Shown in pieces: positions 35,497 through 44,001 of a stretch of DNA of 64,000 bases. The translations under genes and the position numbers were made by a program. The DNA lies in the NCBI RefSeq assembly GCF_025195085.2, contig NZ_JANAVY020000004.1:124001-188000 (forward strand), read 5' to 3'. Each line of letters starts with the position of its first letter. Position 1 is the first letter of the stretch. The stretch is from Vibrio intestinalis. Lineage in GTDB: Bacteria; Pseudomonadota; Gammaproteobacteria; Enterobacterales; Vibrionaceae. The notes under the pieces are model-generated. The model was given only the letters and a program-made list of their open reading frames with translations. It was not told the origin of the DNA and ran no database searches.

Positions 35497-36828
35497 TTAT
35501 GATAACATTATTTTCTGAACATCAAACGCGCCATAACGACCAGCAGAAGCTACACCTATCGAGCTCACAGACTTTAAAGGTACCGTATTAAAGTCAAAAG
35601 TATACGTATACTCTATTCCTGGTGTCTGAATATCGAAGTTGTCATGATAATAGTCACCTTGCAGCGTTTTTATTGCTAAAAATGGCTGAGGCCCAAACAA
35701 TTCACCACTAAGAACTTTGACCTTTAGAACATTTCGCTCTATAGAAGCTGCTAGTTTCAGTGGTGTCTGGTTGGTATTTCCAGTAACGGCGACAGCAGCT
35801 TGCTCTGCTCCTGAAAACTTCACTTTTACACTAGGGTATTCAGACCTAAGGGACTCGACTATTCCCCTTACGTAATCAACATTCGGCCTAATATCTCTAT
35901 AATCGTGATCCGCAAATGCCAAAATAGCGGAACCCATATTATTTGCCTCTACAAATGCAGAAGCTACATGATGCTTTTTGAGCTCATTAAAACGCGTACC
36001 TACATTCAAGCAACGGAAGATATGGCGTCTACAGTTCCCTGGAGATTGATAGTCATCATGACTGGGGTTGTAACCCCGCCATGAGGAGCTCGCTCTTCTC
36101 CAATCTCCAAAACGGCCAGATACTAGATCCAATTGGCCATCATCAACCTCATAGAATTGGTTAGCATAATCAAATGGGATCCATTGTTCTAAAAACATAT
36201 GGATATCTTGACGCTCAGTGTGGAAACCAGGCCTATTTACAGTTGGGAACCACCCTTCGTCGATAATTCTCCTACATAAAGACTCTAACAAAACATCGTA
36301 TGAATTGACGTAATTTGTTGCACACTGCAGAGGATTTCTACTGAACGATAATGGATGATAATGCCAATTTATCTCATCGCACTCACTATTCGTTTCCTTC
36401 AATTTTTGTCTGTAAAAACGGAAAACATTCCCAAAACCTAAATCTTTTCTTCTAGGGTTATCCGAGTACCCTACATGATCCATACAATGCCAGCTGTACA
36501 CCCAACCTTCATTGGAATCATCAATAGTTCTCTTACGAAATGCCTCAGACAAAGCATCATCCAGCATTCTATCTATTTGTGACCAGTTATTGTTATATTG
36601 AAGCAAATGCGGGGCAAGCATTTTACTAACTTCTTTCTCAAACCCATCTAAGTTAAGTTCAGCATTTTGCAGCTTTCTTAAGTTTTCTCGTGACGGCTCA
36701 ATATCTTTAACCACATTACCATAGACATTTTTAAGCCGCTTAAAGGTATCCACTAAATCTTCAGTCAATGGTCCTTCAGTATCAATACAGTGGACTACAT
36801 AAAGGGTTTTTTGTTTATTTTCATTCAT
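35497..36828 (-). CDS. Putative polysaccharide deacetylase-like protein
   Basis: Soluble protein of 443 residues with no signal peptide. Near the N-terminus VVHCIDTEGPL carries His13, Asp16 and Glu18, recalling the first metal-binding motif of NodB-type deacetylases, and later NWHYHPL and a FADHDYRDI segment supply further His/Asp residues. The last 90 residues look like a beta-rich accessory domain. I do not recognise a named family. It sits between the SDR and legF in the nonulosonate region, 34 bp from the SDR. A cytosolic N-deacetylase acting on a sugar or glycolipid is a guess. Confidence 0.5.
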   Translation of the reverse strand: MNENKQKTLYVVHCIDTEGPLTEDLVDTFKRLKNVYGNVVKDIEPSRENLRKLQNAELNLDGFEKEVSKMLAPHLLQYNNNWSQIDRMLDDALSEAFRKRTIDDSNEGWVYSWHCMDHVGYSDNPRRKDLGFGNVFRFYRQKLKETNSECDEINWHYHPLSFSRNPLQCATNYVNSYDVLLESLCRRIIDEGWFPTVNRPGFHTERQDIHMFLEQWIPFDYANQFYEVDDGQLDLVSGRFGDWRRASSSWRGYNPSHDDYQSPGNCRRHIFRCLNVGTRFNELKKHHVASAFVEANNMGSAILAFADHDYRDIRPNVDYVRGIVESLRSEYPSVKVKFSGAEQAAVAVTGNTNQTPLKLAASIERNVLKVKVLSGELFGPQPFLAIKTLQGDYYHDNFDIQTPGIEYTYTFDFNTVPLKSVSSIGVASAGRYGAFDVQKIMLS

Positions 36829-36882
36829 TCAATTAATCCGAGCTTATACAGATCAGAAATGATCTCAAAAAGTTAATTACTC

Positions 36883-37050
36883 TTACCTTAAGGAAAAGCC
36901 ATCATCTATGACTAGTGTATGTCCTGAAATGTCTTCGTACTATCCATAAAGTAAAAACATAACAGCATCGACAACTTTTTTAATATCGAGCTTGCGTGTA
37001 ATACGCCTTTCAGAACGCTGTTCATAAAGTATTCCATCTAGCTTAAACTG
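36883..37050 (-). pseudogene. Decayed C-terminal fragment of an SDR (ptmA-like)
   Basis: Read on the minus strand, this stretch encodes an SDR C-terminus, with KKVVDAVMFLL, one in-frame TAG (36942-36940), then ISGHTLVIDDGFSLR and a TAA stop. The last part matches the ending of the intact SDR at 34692 (TGQNIIVDDGFSI). An upstream in-frame TAA at 37053 and no start codon show that the gene is dead. It lies directly downstream of legF, the normal place for ptmA in the Campylobacter ptm cluster. Confidence 0.8.
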
Positions 37051-37137
37051 TTAATTTAGAAGAACTACACTTAGCATCTGAGGTAACATGTTTCTTTAGA
37101 TGATTTAGTTTGAGAATGAGGTAATTTAACAAAATTC

Positions 37138-37830
37138 TTAAACTAGCCTACTCCTCAAAATTAACTCTGCAAGCTTAAAGTCATAAATATCATCGATATC
37201 AACAGCCCGCTCTTTTGGTACTTCTATACATGTTACCTTACCAGAGAAAATACCATAGTTGTTTAGCACAAATTCAGGAGTCGTGGCATACACGACTGTC
37301 GTAATATCATAGACTTCTGGCGAATCTTGCCTTCGTGTAACATCAAACGTTGGAGGGCATACAAGCTCGACAAATCCTTCATCATTGTTTATCACCATGT
37401 TAAAAAATGGACTACGTTGGGAAGGCGTAACAGAAATACAAATATCAGCATTCACCAATTCGCGCTTGATGATTGCACTCTCGACATCTAAGTGGTTTCG
37501 CAAAGGACTAGTAGTTGGCAAGCTAACAAACCCTGAAAAGTCACCATAATGCTCTTTCACCCAATTTATCGCATGTCGCCAAGATAGCCACTCAGGACTA
37601 GTGTCAGTAGCTAGTTCATCTGGCCTGCGAATAACGACTGCTCCAGAGTCTTCCGCGATATTTGCAATAGTATCATCATCTGTCGAAACAAATACTTGGC
37701 TAATATTAGACACTGATTGAGCTGTATCTACTGCATATTGTAATAATGGTTTTCCTGCCAAAGGCTTAATGTTTTTACCAGGGAGCCCCTTTGACCCTCC
37801 TCGAGCAAATATAAATGCAAAATTTCTCAT
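37138..37830 (-). CDS. legF: CMP-legionaminic acid synthetase (acylneuraminate cytidylyltransferase)
   Basis: Transfers CMP from CTP to a nonulosonic acid. Protein of 230 residues with IFARGGSKGLPGKNIKPLAGKPLL, VSTDDDTIA, TSPLR and the C-terminal VDIDDIYDF. It is distinct from PseF at 28630, and clustering with legB, legC, legG and legI makes CMP-legionaminate (PtmB/LegF) the likely product; CMP-Neu5Ac or an epimer of Leg is the main alternative. It abuts the ptmF-like gene with a 1-bp gap. Confidence 0.9.
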   Translation of the reverse strand: MRNFAFIFARGGSKGLPGKNIKPLAGKPLLQYAVDTAQSVSNISQVFVSTDDDTIANIAEDSGAVVIRRPDELATDTSPEWLSWRHAINWVKEHYGDFSGFVSLPTTSPLRNHLDVESAIIKRELVNADICISVTPSQRSPFFNMVINNDEGFVELVCPPTFDVTRRQDSPEVYDITTVVYATTPEFVLNNYGIFSGKVTCIEVPKERAVDIDDIYDFKLAELILRSRLV

Positions 37831-37831
37831 A

Positions 37832-38809
37832 TCAGTTCCCTATATATTCAGCATTCTTCTTGACATCAGAAATAAAATAGACTGTTTTCTTTGCTTCATC
37901 TAAGGTGGTACAACTGTTTTTGTTGCCTTTTATTAGTTGTACAAAATCTTCAATCATTTCTAGATACATTTTATTCTTATCCCAATCAAACCCATTATAA
38001 ACAACCCTCACTCCTTCTGACGTTGCAAGAGTTACACTGTTTTCGATTAGATCCCATTCTAACCGCCCTTTACTACCCATAAAGCTGCATCGTCGGTATG
38101 CTTTTCGTTGGATAAAATCCAAATGAAATGTGACGACTGTTTTACTCGGATTGAGAGCTACGATATCAACCATATCCTCAACCTCCAAACCAAGCTCTAC
38201 GGATGAGCGTAAAATAGAATGCTGTAATGTTAATGGTCCAAGAAGCCACTGAGCATAATCTAGTTCATGACTCAGCTCTAACAATGCTCCTCCACCCAAT
38301 TCTCTACTCGAAGAAACACTATCGTGGTAGTTTTTGTTAGGGCGCCAATTAGGTAGATACTGACCAATTTCAATATGCGCATTGTATAAAACCCCAATGG
38401 CATGCTCAACTAACAACTTTTTTACCTGAGTGGCTGAGGATAAATAACGTAAACAATATCCTACGGCTACAGGTGTTTGGTGTTCTACCATCGCCTGTTG
38501 AAGTTCATTAGCATCCTGTTTCGTCACAGTCACTGGCTTTTCAATTAACACAGGAATACTAGCTTCAATCAAAGGTAAAGCATGACTCGCATGAAACGGA
38601 GCAGGAGAAGCGACAATCACCAACTCTACTTCATGCAGAACTAGATCTTGAACATTAGAAACTAAAATATCGCAATCGCTAATAGTTTCCTGGGGAACCC
38701 TACCACTAGCTGACATCGCAAAAAGTGTGGCGTTAGGAAACAGCCGTTTCAAATTGCTTCGATGTCTAATTGCTATATTACCCAAACCAATAACAGCTAC
38801 TTTTTCCAT
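37832..38809 (-). CDS. Gfo/Idh/MocA-family oxidoreductase, PtmF-like
   Basis: NAD(P)-dependent dehydrogenase of 325 residues: N-terminal Rossmann VIGLGNIAIRHRSNL, the EKPVT motif with its catalytic-region lysine, and GGALLELSHELDYAQWLLG. Such a protein is a standard member of legionaminic loci (PtmF), where it goes with a SDR and the CBS-nucleotidyltransferase; its precise substrate is not settled. It lies between legF and the ptmE-like gene with gaps of 1-2 bp, so the three are clearly one operon. Confidence 0.87.
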   Translation of the reverse strand: MEKVAVIGLGNIAIRHRSNLKRLFPNATLFAMSASGRVPQETISDCDILVSNVQDLVLHEVELVIVASPAPFHASHALPLIEASIPVLIEKPVTVTKQDANELQQAMVEHQTPVAVGYCLRYLSSATQVKKLLVEHAIGVLYNAHIEIGQYLPNWRPNKNYHDSVSSSRELGGGALLELSHELDYAQWLLGPLTLQHSILRSSVELGLEVEDMVDIVALNPSKTVVTFHLDFIQRKAYRRCSFMGSKGRLEWDLIENSVTLATSEGVRVVYNGFDWDKNKMYLEMIEDFVQLIKGNKNSCTTLDEAKKTVYFISDVKKNAEYIGN

Positions 38810-38811
38810 TA

Positions 38812-39870
38812 CTAGTCTAACCCTAATGAGTGAATATCAGCTTGAGCTCGATTGAAGTCATCCATACGACCAATATCAAGCCAATACTCATGAATCGGAA
38901 ACATCAGCACATTACTTCGTTCGTGCATGTGCTGCTCTAAGAGCGTCGGCATGTCGATATGATGATTCTTAGGTACTGAGGCAATAACACGTGGAGACAC
39001 TACATAAATCCCAGCGTTCACAAAGAAGCGTTGTATTGGCTTCTCAACCATACTGATGATCTTGTTCCCTTCACCATTAATAACACCATAGGGAATTTGG
39101 TAATCATACTCACGGACACACATCGTAGCATCAGCGTCGTTTTCCACATGAAAATCAAGTAAACGTTGAAAGTCGACTTTAGTGAGTACATCGCCATTCA
39201 TCATGATAAGTGGTAAACCTTCAGGTAAATCTTTCGGAAGCAAACCTAATGCGCCGCCTGTACCAAGAGGTTGATCTTCATGCACATAACTAATATTGAT
39301 ACCCAATTCACTACCATCACCAAAGTGAGCTTGGATTTGTTCTGGCATATAGTGAGTAGAAATATAAAAATTGACAAAGCCCGCTTTGATGAAATTTCGG
39401 ATAACCGTTTCTAAAATAGGCTTATTACCGATGTGAAGCATTGGCTTAGGGCAAGTGTCAGTAAGAGGTTTTAAGCGAGTCCCAAAACCACCGGCCATAA
39501 TAAATACTGGATTTTGATACAAAGCACGCCCAATGGTCCCGCGTAACGTTTCTAAACCAACTAACTTACCAGCATCGATTAAAGGGATAGACAAAATGCC
39601 TTTTTTTTCCATCTCTAAATAAAGCTGATCTTTTGGGGTGCTTACATCTGCTGTTACAGGGTTAGAATTCATAACCAAACTCACTTCATCATTCAGTGAA
39701 AGATTGTTTAATAAACCACGCCTCAAATCCCCATCAGTCACAACCCCGCATAACCTACCTAAATTGTCTGTCACCAAAGCAATTCTTAGAGACTCTGTGT
39801 TTATAATCTCTAGAGCATCACGTAACGTATCTGTAGGGTGAATTAATACATTTTCCCAAGAGAAACTCAT
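38812..39870 (-). CDS. CBS-domain nucleotidyltransferase, PtmE-like
   Basis: Protein of 352 residues with a pair of CBS domains (1 to about 115) followed by a sugar-phosphate nucleotidyltransferase (MAGGFGTRLKPLT, CPKPMLHIGNKPILE, LIMMNGDVLTKVDF). In Campylobacter the equivalent PtmE makes GDP-glucosamine from GlcN 1-phosphate and GTP, which directs flux into the GDP-linked legionaminic acid route. The CBS pair suggests control by a nucleotide. It sits between the ptmF-like and legH-like genes. Confidence 0.9.
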   Translation of the reverse strand: MSFSWENVLIHPTDTLRDALEIINTESLRIALVTDNLGRLCGVVTDGDLRRGLLNNLSLNDEVSLVMNSNPVTADVSTPKDQLYLEMEKKGILSIPLIDAGKLVGLETLRGTIGRALYQNPVFIMAGGFGTRLKPLTDTCPKPMLHIGNKPILETVIRNFIKAGFVNFYISTHYMPEQIQAHFGDGSELGINISYVHEDQPLGTGGALGLLPKDLPEGLPLIMMNGDVLTKVDFQRLLDFHVENDADATMCVREYDYQIPYGVINGEGNKIISMVEKPIQRFFVNAGIYVVSPRVIASVPKNHHIDMPTLLEQHMHERSNVLMFPIHEYWLDIGRMDDFNRAQADIHSLGLD

Positions 39871-39893
39871 ATTCTACCTGTTATTAATAAGTT

Positions 39894-40553
39894 TTAGTTT
39901 GAAGACATTAAACTAGTAGTTGCTTTAGGCGGATATAAAACGACATCAGATTCTAATGGTTTTGTGAGACAAGCCCCTGCACCTACAATAGCACCAGTGC
40001 CGATATAAATCCCTTGGATAACTATTGAACCAGCCCCAACATAGACATTTTCACTTGTCTCTACTTGACCACACAACGTTGCTTTGGGAGCGATATGATT
40101 ATAAGCACCTATTTTACAATCATGCTCAACCAAAGCACCTGTGTTGATTATACTATGGCGACCCACTGTTGCCCCAGTCTGAATTATCGCCATGGGTAAA
40201 ATCTGAGCACCAGTTTCGATTTTAGAAAACGGTGAAACGAATGCACTGTCGGCGATGATCGTCTCAAACTGGTAACCTAATGAAAGAAAGTGCTCATTAA
40301 TTTTTTGCTTAAAGCCGGATTTGGGCATCATCCCAACACCGTTGACCAAAAGAACTTTGTCTTTGTCAAACTTTAGAATATCTTCGTCCTTTTCAAGGAT
40401 AGTGATTCCCTTGAAAACAGTGCGTTGACTGACATCGTCAGGGCTGATCACGGCAAGGATTTCTCTTCTCTGAGTAAGCAATATTTCAGCTAGAACAGAC
40501 GCATGACCGCCTCCACCAATCATTACAATAGGAAGGTTCACCTCATCATTCAA
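39894..40553 (-). CDS. NeuD/PglD-type sugar O/N-acetyltransferase, candidate LegH
   Basis: Trimeric left-handed beta-helix acetyltransferase of 219 residues. The N-terminal Rossmann-like part (VMIGGGGHASVLAEIL) binds the sugar nucleotide, and the C-terminal hexapeptide repeats (about 110-200) include the catalytic-type EHDCKIGAYNHIAPKATLCG. In this cluster it should N-acetylate the amino sugar made by LegC (the LegH step). It overlaps legI by 8 bp. NeuD-like O-acetylation of the finished acid is an alternative. Confidence 0.85.
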   Translation of the reverse strand: MNDEVNLPIVMIGGGGHASVLAEILLTQRREILAVISPDDVSQRTVFKGITILEKDEDILKFDKDKVLLVNGVGMMPKSGFKQKINEHFLSLGYQFETIIADSAFVSPFSKIETGAQILPMAIIQTGATVGRHSIINTGALVEHDCKIGAYNHIAPKATLCGQVETSENVYVGAGSIVIQGIYIGTGAIVGAGACLTKPLESDVVLYPPKATTSLMSSN

Positions 40554-41619
40554 TGATCAGCTCTCCTGCTTTGTATCCTTTGCTTGCTTTACTACCAAGA
40601 AGTCCCCAATAGCGATAAGGCGACACCCCAGAACCTGGACGCTTAATTGTGAGATTAGATTCTGTTAACTCTTCACCCTCTTCAATATCCATTGCTGCTA
40701 CTAAGCTTTTTCGTGCTACGGATTTGTTTTTCACCTCAGAAGCTGTAGGAGTTTTTACGCTAGAGCCCAATGCAAGTTCAATCTGTCGGATGGCTTTGAC
40801 CATTGCCTCTAGCTCTTGTGGCTCTAGAGAAGCTTTATGATCTGGACCTTCCATGTCATTATCTAACGTAAAATGCTTCTCTATCAAAACAGCTCCGCGA
40901 GCAACAGCCGCAATTGGAATCGTAATTCCTTCACTATGGTCCGAATAGCCTGCCGCCAAATCAAATGCCCGCCCTAACGTATCCATTGCTCTTAGGTTGA
41001 TTTCTTCCAATGGAGCAGGATATTCCGTCGTACAATGAAGAATTGTCACCTTCTCTTTTAGCGCTATTTGACCAGCTTCTGATGCATAAGCTTCTTGGAA
41101 ACCTAGCATCGAAGGTTCTGCTTTTTCATCTGCTGTATAACCGAAAGCAATCACTCCAAGAGCTGTCTCAATTTCAGAAAGTGTTGCCATACCTGTTGAT
41201 ACAATAAGATCACAACCAGTACGAGCATGAGCCAATACAAGAGGAGCGTTCGTTAACTCACCAGAAGGCAACTTCAAGCGCGTTAAACCAAGATCATTGA
41301 CTAAGAAATCTAAACTTTCTAAATCGAAAGCTGTTGATAGAAACTCAATACCAAGGGATTCACAGTATTTGACGAGATCATGGTGAGTCTCGTACGACAG
41401 TTCTAAACGGCTTAACATCGCTAACTGTGACTCTTGCTTTTGAGTATTTGTTACTTGATATTCAGCTTGCTTAGCCTCTTCTGTAACTAGGTTTTTTGCT
41501 TTAAAAGTTTGGAACTTTACTATATCCGCTCCAGCTTTGTGAGCAGCATCGACCAAAGCAAACGCTAATTCTTCTTGGCCGTTATGGTTTACACCCGCTT
41601 CGGCAATAATCAAAGTCAT
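40546..41619 (-). CDS. legI: Legionaminic acid synthase (NeuB family)
   Basis: Condenses a 6-deoxy-mannose-type diacetamido sugar with phosphoenolpyruvate. Protein of 357 residues: IIAEAGVNHNG at the N-terminus, VKFQTFK, STAFDLESLDFL, STGMATLSEIETAL, HCTTEYPAP, SDHSEGI, IEKHFTLD and a C-terminal SAF domain (from about 290). The AEAGVNHNG form is that of NeuB/LegI and differs from the PseI copy at 26046. It lies 7 bp after legG. Confidence 0.92.
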   Translation of the reverse strand: MTLIIAEAGVNHNGQEELAFALVDAAHKAGADIVKFQTFKAKNLVTEEAKQAEYQVTNTQKQESQLAMLSRLELSYETHHDLVKYCESLGIEFLSTAFDLESLDFLVNDLGLTRLKLPSGELTNAPLVLAHARTGCDLIVSTGMATLSEIETALGVIAFGYTADEKAEPSMLGFQEAYASEAGQIALKEKVTILHCTTEYPAPLEEINLRAMDTLGRAFDLAAGYSDHSEGITIPIAAVARGAVLIEKHFTLDNDMEGPDHKASLEPQELEAMVKAIRQIELALGSSVKTPTASEVKNKSVARKSLVAAMDIEEGEELTESNLTIKRPGSGVSPYRYWGLLGSKASKGYKAGELIIE

Positions 41620-41626
41620 TATTGTC

Positions 41627-42820
41627 TCACTCTACTTTCTTGTTTAAGTCAGGTTCAATGTTTACATCATAAAAAGACTTACAAGGATCAAAGTCCAGCC
41701 CTTTAATCATATCTATGACTTGCTTGCTACTATCACCTTGCCCGTAGGGGTTAGTAATACTTTCATCTTCAGCTTTATACTTTCGGCTCACAGCAAGGCC
41801 AATCGCATTACAGATGGACTCTTTCGTAGCAGTGGTGTTTAGAACACTTTTTGCGGCCAAGCGTCCCTTTTGTCTGGCCCCTATGTTCACTGTAGGAACA
41901 TCAAAAGCTGGTACTTCAATAATACCACTCGACGAATTACCAATAACTGCAGCCGCATGCTTTACCGAACTCAGGTAACGCACTTGCCCTAGTGATGGGA
42001 TTGCCAAGACACGTTTTGGGTGACTTGCCGCATAATCTTCTAGCATTGGGATAATGCGTCGACCACCGTCATCTGCGTTAGGGTAAGTCAATATAACTTG
42101 ATGTTCAGGGTATTCATCCAATGCGTCTAAAAGCGATTGAAAGCTTTCCTCTGGAGATTCGTTACCCAGTGTAACAGGGTGATAAGTCACGACAAAATAA
42201 GGTTTTGTGAGTTCAAAACTTAGTGATTCACTCAATTCAGAAACAGTCATAAAAGACGCTCGATTTAGGTGGTCTAAGCCAATTGCACCAATATTTTTTA
42301 CACGTGCTGGTAATTCACCAAGTTGAATCACTCGGTTTCGGTATTCGTCTGTCGATGTACCATGTAGGTAACTCAACTTGGTAATCGCATGACGAATTGC
42401 ATCGTCATAAGCACCTTCTGTTATTTCACCACCATGAAGATGAATGATCGGAATACGAAGTATCATAGCCGTTTGCGCTGCCGCGAGCGCTTCAAAGCGA
42501 TCCCCAAGAATGACAAGAACATCTGGCGCTAGTCGCGACAAGGCATCGGCAAAGCCTAAGACACCCAGCCCCATACTTTTCGCTGTACCTACAGCGGAAT
42601 CAGAAGACAACAAAATCTCTATTTTCTCATCGATATTGAAGCCATCTTTTTCAATTTGTTTGTAAGTATCACCGAACTCCGGTGATAGGTGCATACCAGA
42701 AACAAGCAATTGAAGTGTTAGGTCATGATCGCTTTGTATGTCCTTTAAAAGCCAAAAGAGCAGACCATACTCTGCTCTTGTACCAGTAAAGACCGCAACC
42801 TTTTTGTGTGTCTGCGTCAT
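41627..42820 (-). CDS. legG: NDP-sugar 2-epimerase (hydrolysing), NeuC/LegG type
   Basis: Removes the nucleotide and inverts C2 to give the free manno-configured sugar for LegI. GT-B-like fold of 397 residues with FTGTRAEYGLL, ILGDRFEALAAA, HLHGGEITEGAYDD, YHPVTLG and GNSSSGIIEVP, all NeuC/LegG signatures. Located between legC and legI. The ptmE-like gene suggests that the substrate is GDP-linked as in Campylobacter, but UDP cannot be excluded. Confidence 0.93.
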   Translation of the reverse strand: MTQTHKKVAVFTGTRAEYGLLFWLLKDIQSDHDLTLQLLVSGMHLSPEFGDTYKQIEKDGFNIDEKIEILLSSDSAVGTAKSMGLGVLGFADALSRLAPDVLVILGDRFEALAAAQTAMILRIPIIHLHGGEITEGAYDDAIRHAITKLSYLHGTSTDEYRNRVIQLGELPARVKNIGAIGLDHLNRASFMTVSELSESLSFELTKPYFVVTYHPVTLGNESPEESFQSLLDALDEYPEHQVILTYPNADDGGRRIIPMLEDYAASHPKRVLAIPSLGQVRYLSSVKHAAAVIGNSSSGIIEVPAFDVPTVNIGARQKGRLAAKSVLNTTATKESICNAIGLAVSRKYKAEDESITNPYGQGDSSKQVIDMIKGLDFDPCKSFYDVNIEPDLNKKVE

Positions 42821-42837
42821 GGTTGTATTAAACCTAC

Positions 42838-43989
42838 TTAGCCTTTGATTTCCACTGGGGTACTTGGAAGATTGATTAGGTGCGCCTCAATAAACTCTGA
42901 GTAAGTTAGGTCACCACGTATTGCATTCTCAAACATAGGTAATCTGTGCATGAGCTGCCAAATAGGTCGAGTCATCACGTCTGAACCATTTGTGCCTTTA
43001 AGTACCTCTTCGCGACTTTCCTTATCCGGACAAATGATTGCATTTAACCAATAGTTTGACTTCGCATACTCTGGCTCAGTGACAAAGTTAAAATCTGTAC
43101 CTTTGAAGAAGTTTTTATAGCCTTCTGCAAGCAATCTCTTTTGCTTCAAATACTGCTCGATAACTTCCATCTGTGCACATCCCAGAGCAGCATTCAGGTT
43201 AGGCATGCGGTAGTTGAAGCCAGGTTCATCATGGAAGAACTCATACGGGTGAGGAACTTTTGCTGTCGTCGTGACATGCTTAGTAAGCGCACCAGATTCT
43301 TGAGTCTTACATAACACCATGCCACCACCACCTGTGGTAATGATCTTATTGCCATTAAAGCTAACAGCACCAAAATCACCAATAGTACCGGTGTGTTTGC
43401 CCTTATAGAACGAGCCTAGACTTTCTGCGGCATCTTCAACCAACGTGATATTCCATTTCAGGCAAACGGCAACCAGTTCATCAATCTCTACAGGGTGACC
43501 AAACGTGTGCATAGGTACAATGGCTTTGATTCTTCTACCTGTTTTTTTATGGATACACCACGCGTCTGTGACTTCAGCATTCTCTTCTAAAAACGCATCC
43601 ACAGCCTTAGGACACAACCCTAAACTCACTGGAGATACATCCAGAAAAATAGGCTCAGCCCCCATATGATAAAGAGCATTGCAGGTGGCAACAAAAGTCA
43701 AAGCTTGCGTGATGACCAAGTCACCTCTTTGAACATCAGCCATGTACAATGCAGCATGTAATGCTGCTGTACCGTTAACTGTCGCTACAGCTTTAGCCGT
43801 ACCAGTGTAAGCTTCAATCTTGCTTTCAAAATCATCAACAAACTTACCGACGCTAGAAACAAATGTACTTTCAATCGTTTCCATTACGTACACTTTTTCG
43901 TTGCCATCAAACGTTGGTGCATGCAAGGGAATAAATTCGTCTGTTTTGTAAGTATCTCTCACAAATTCAACAATAGATGTCGCTTTCAT
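42838..43989 (-). CDS. legC: LegC-type aminotransferase
   Basis: PLP-dependent DegT/DnrJ/EryC1 aminotransferase of 383 residues that aminates C4 of the 4-keto sugar made by LegB. Visible: VNGTAALHAAL, VEDAAESLGSFYKGKHTG, SFNGNKIITTGGGG (PLP-lysine) and HDEPGFNYRMPNLNAALG. The ATG at 43989 is preferred over the GTG at 44001 because GGAG sits 6 nt before it, in the short space after legB. Confidence 0.93.
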   Translation of the reverse strand: MKATSIVEFVRDTYKTDEFIPLHAPTFDGNEKVYVMETIESTFVSSVGKFVDDFESKIEAYTGTAKAVATVNGTAALHAALYMADVQRGDLVITQALTFVATCNALYHMGAEPIFLDVSPVSLGLCPKAVDAFLEENAEVTDAWCIHKKTGRRIKAIVPMHTFGHPVEIDELVAVCLKWNITLVEDAAESLGSFYKGKHTGTIGDFGAVSFNGNKIITTGGGGMVLCKTQESGALTKHVTTTAKVPHPYEFFHDEPGFNYRMPNLNAALGCAQMEVIEQYLKQKRLLAEGYKNFFKGTDFNFVTEPEYAKSNYWLNAIICPDKESREEVLKGTNGSDVMTRPIWQLMHRLPMFENAIRGDLTYSEFIEAHLINLPSTPVEIKG

Positions 43990-44001
43990 TGAATACTCCA
44001 C

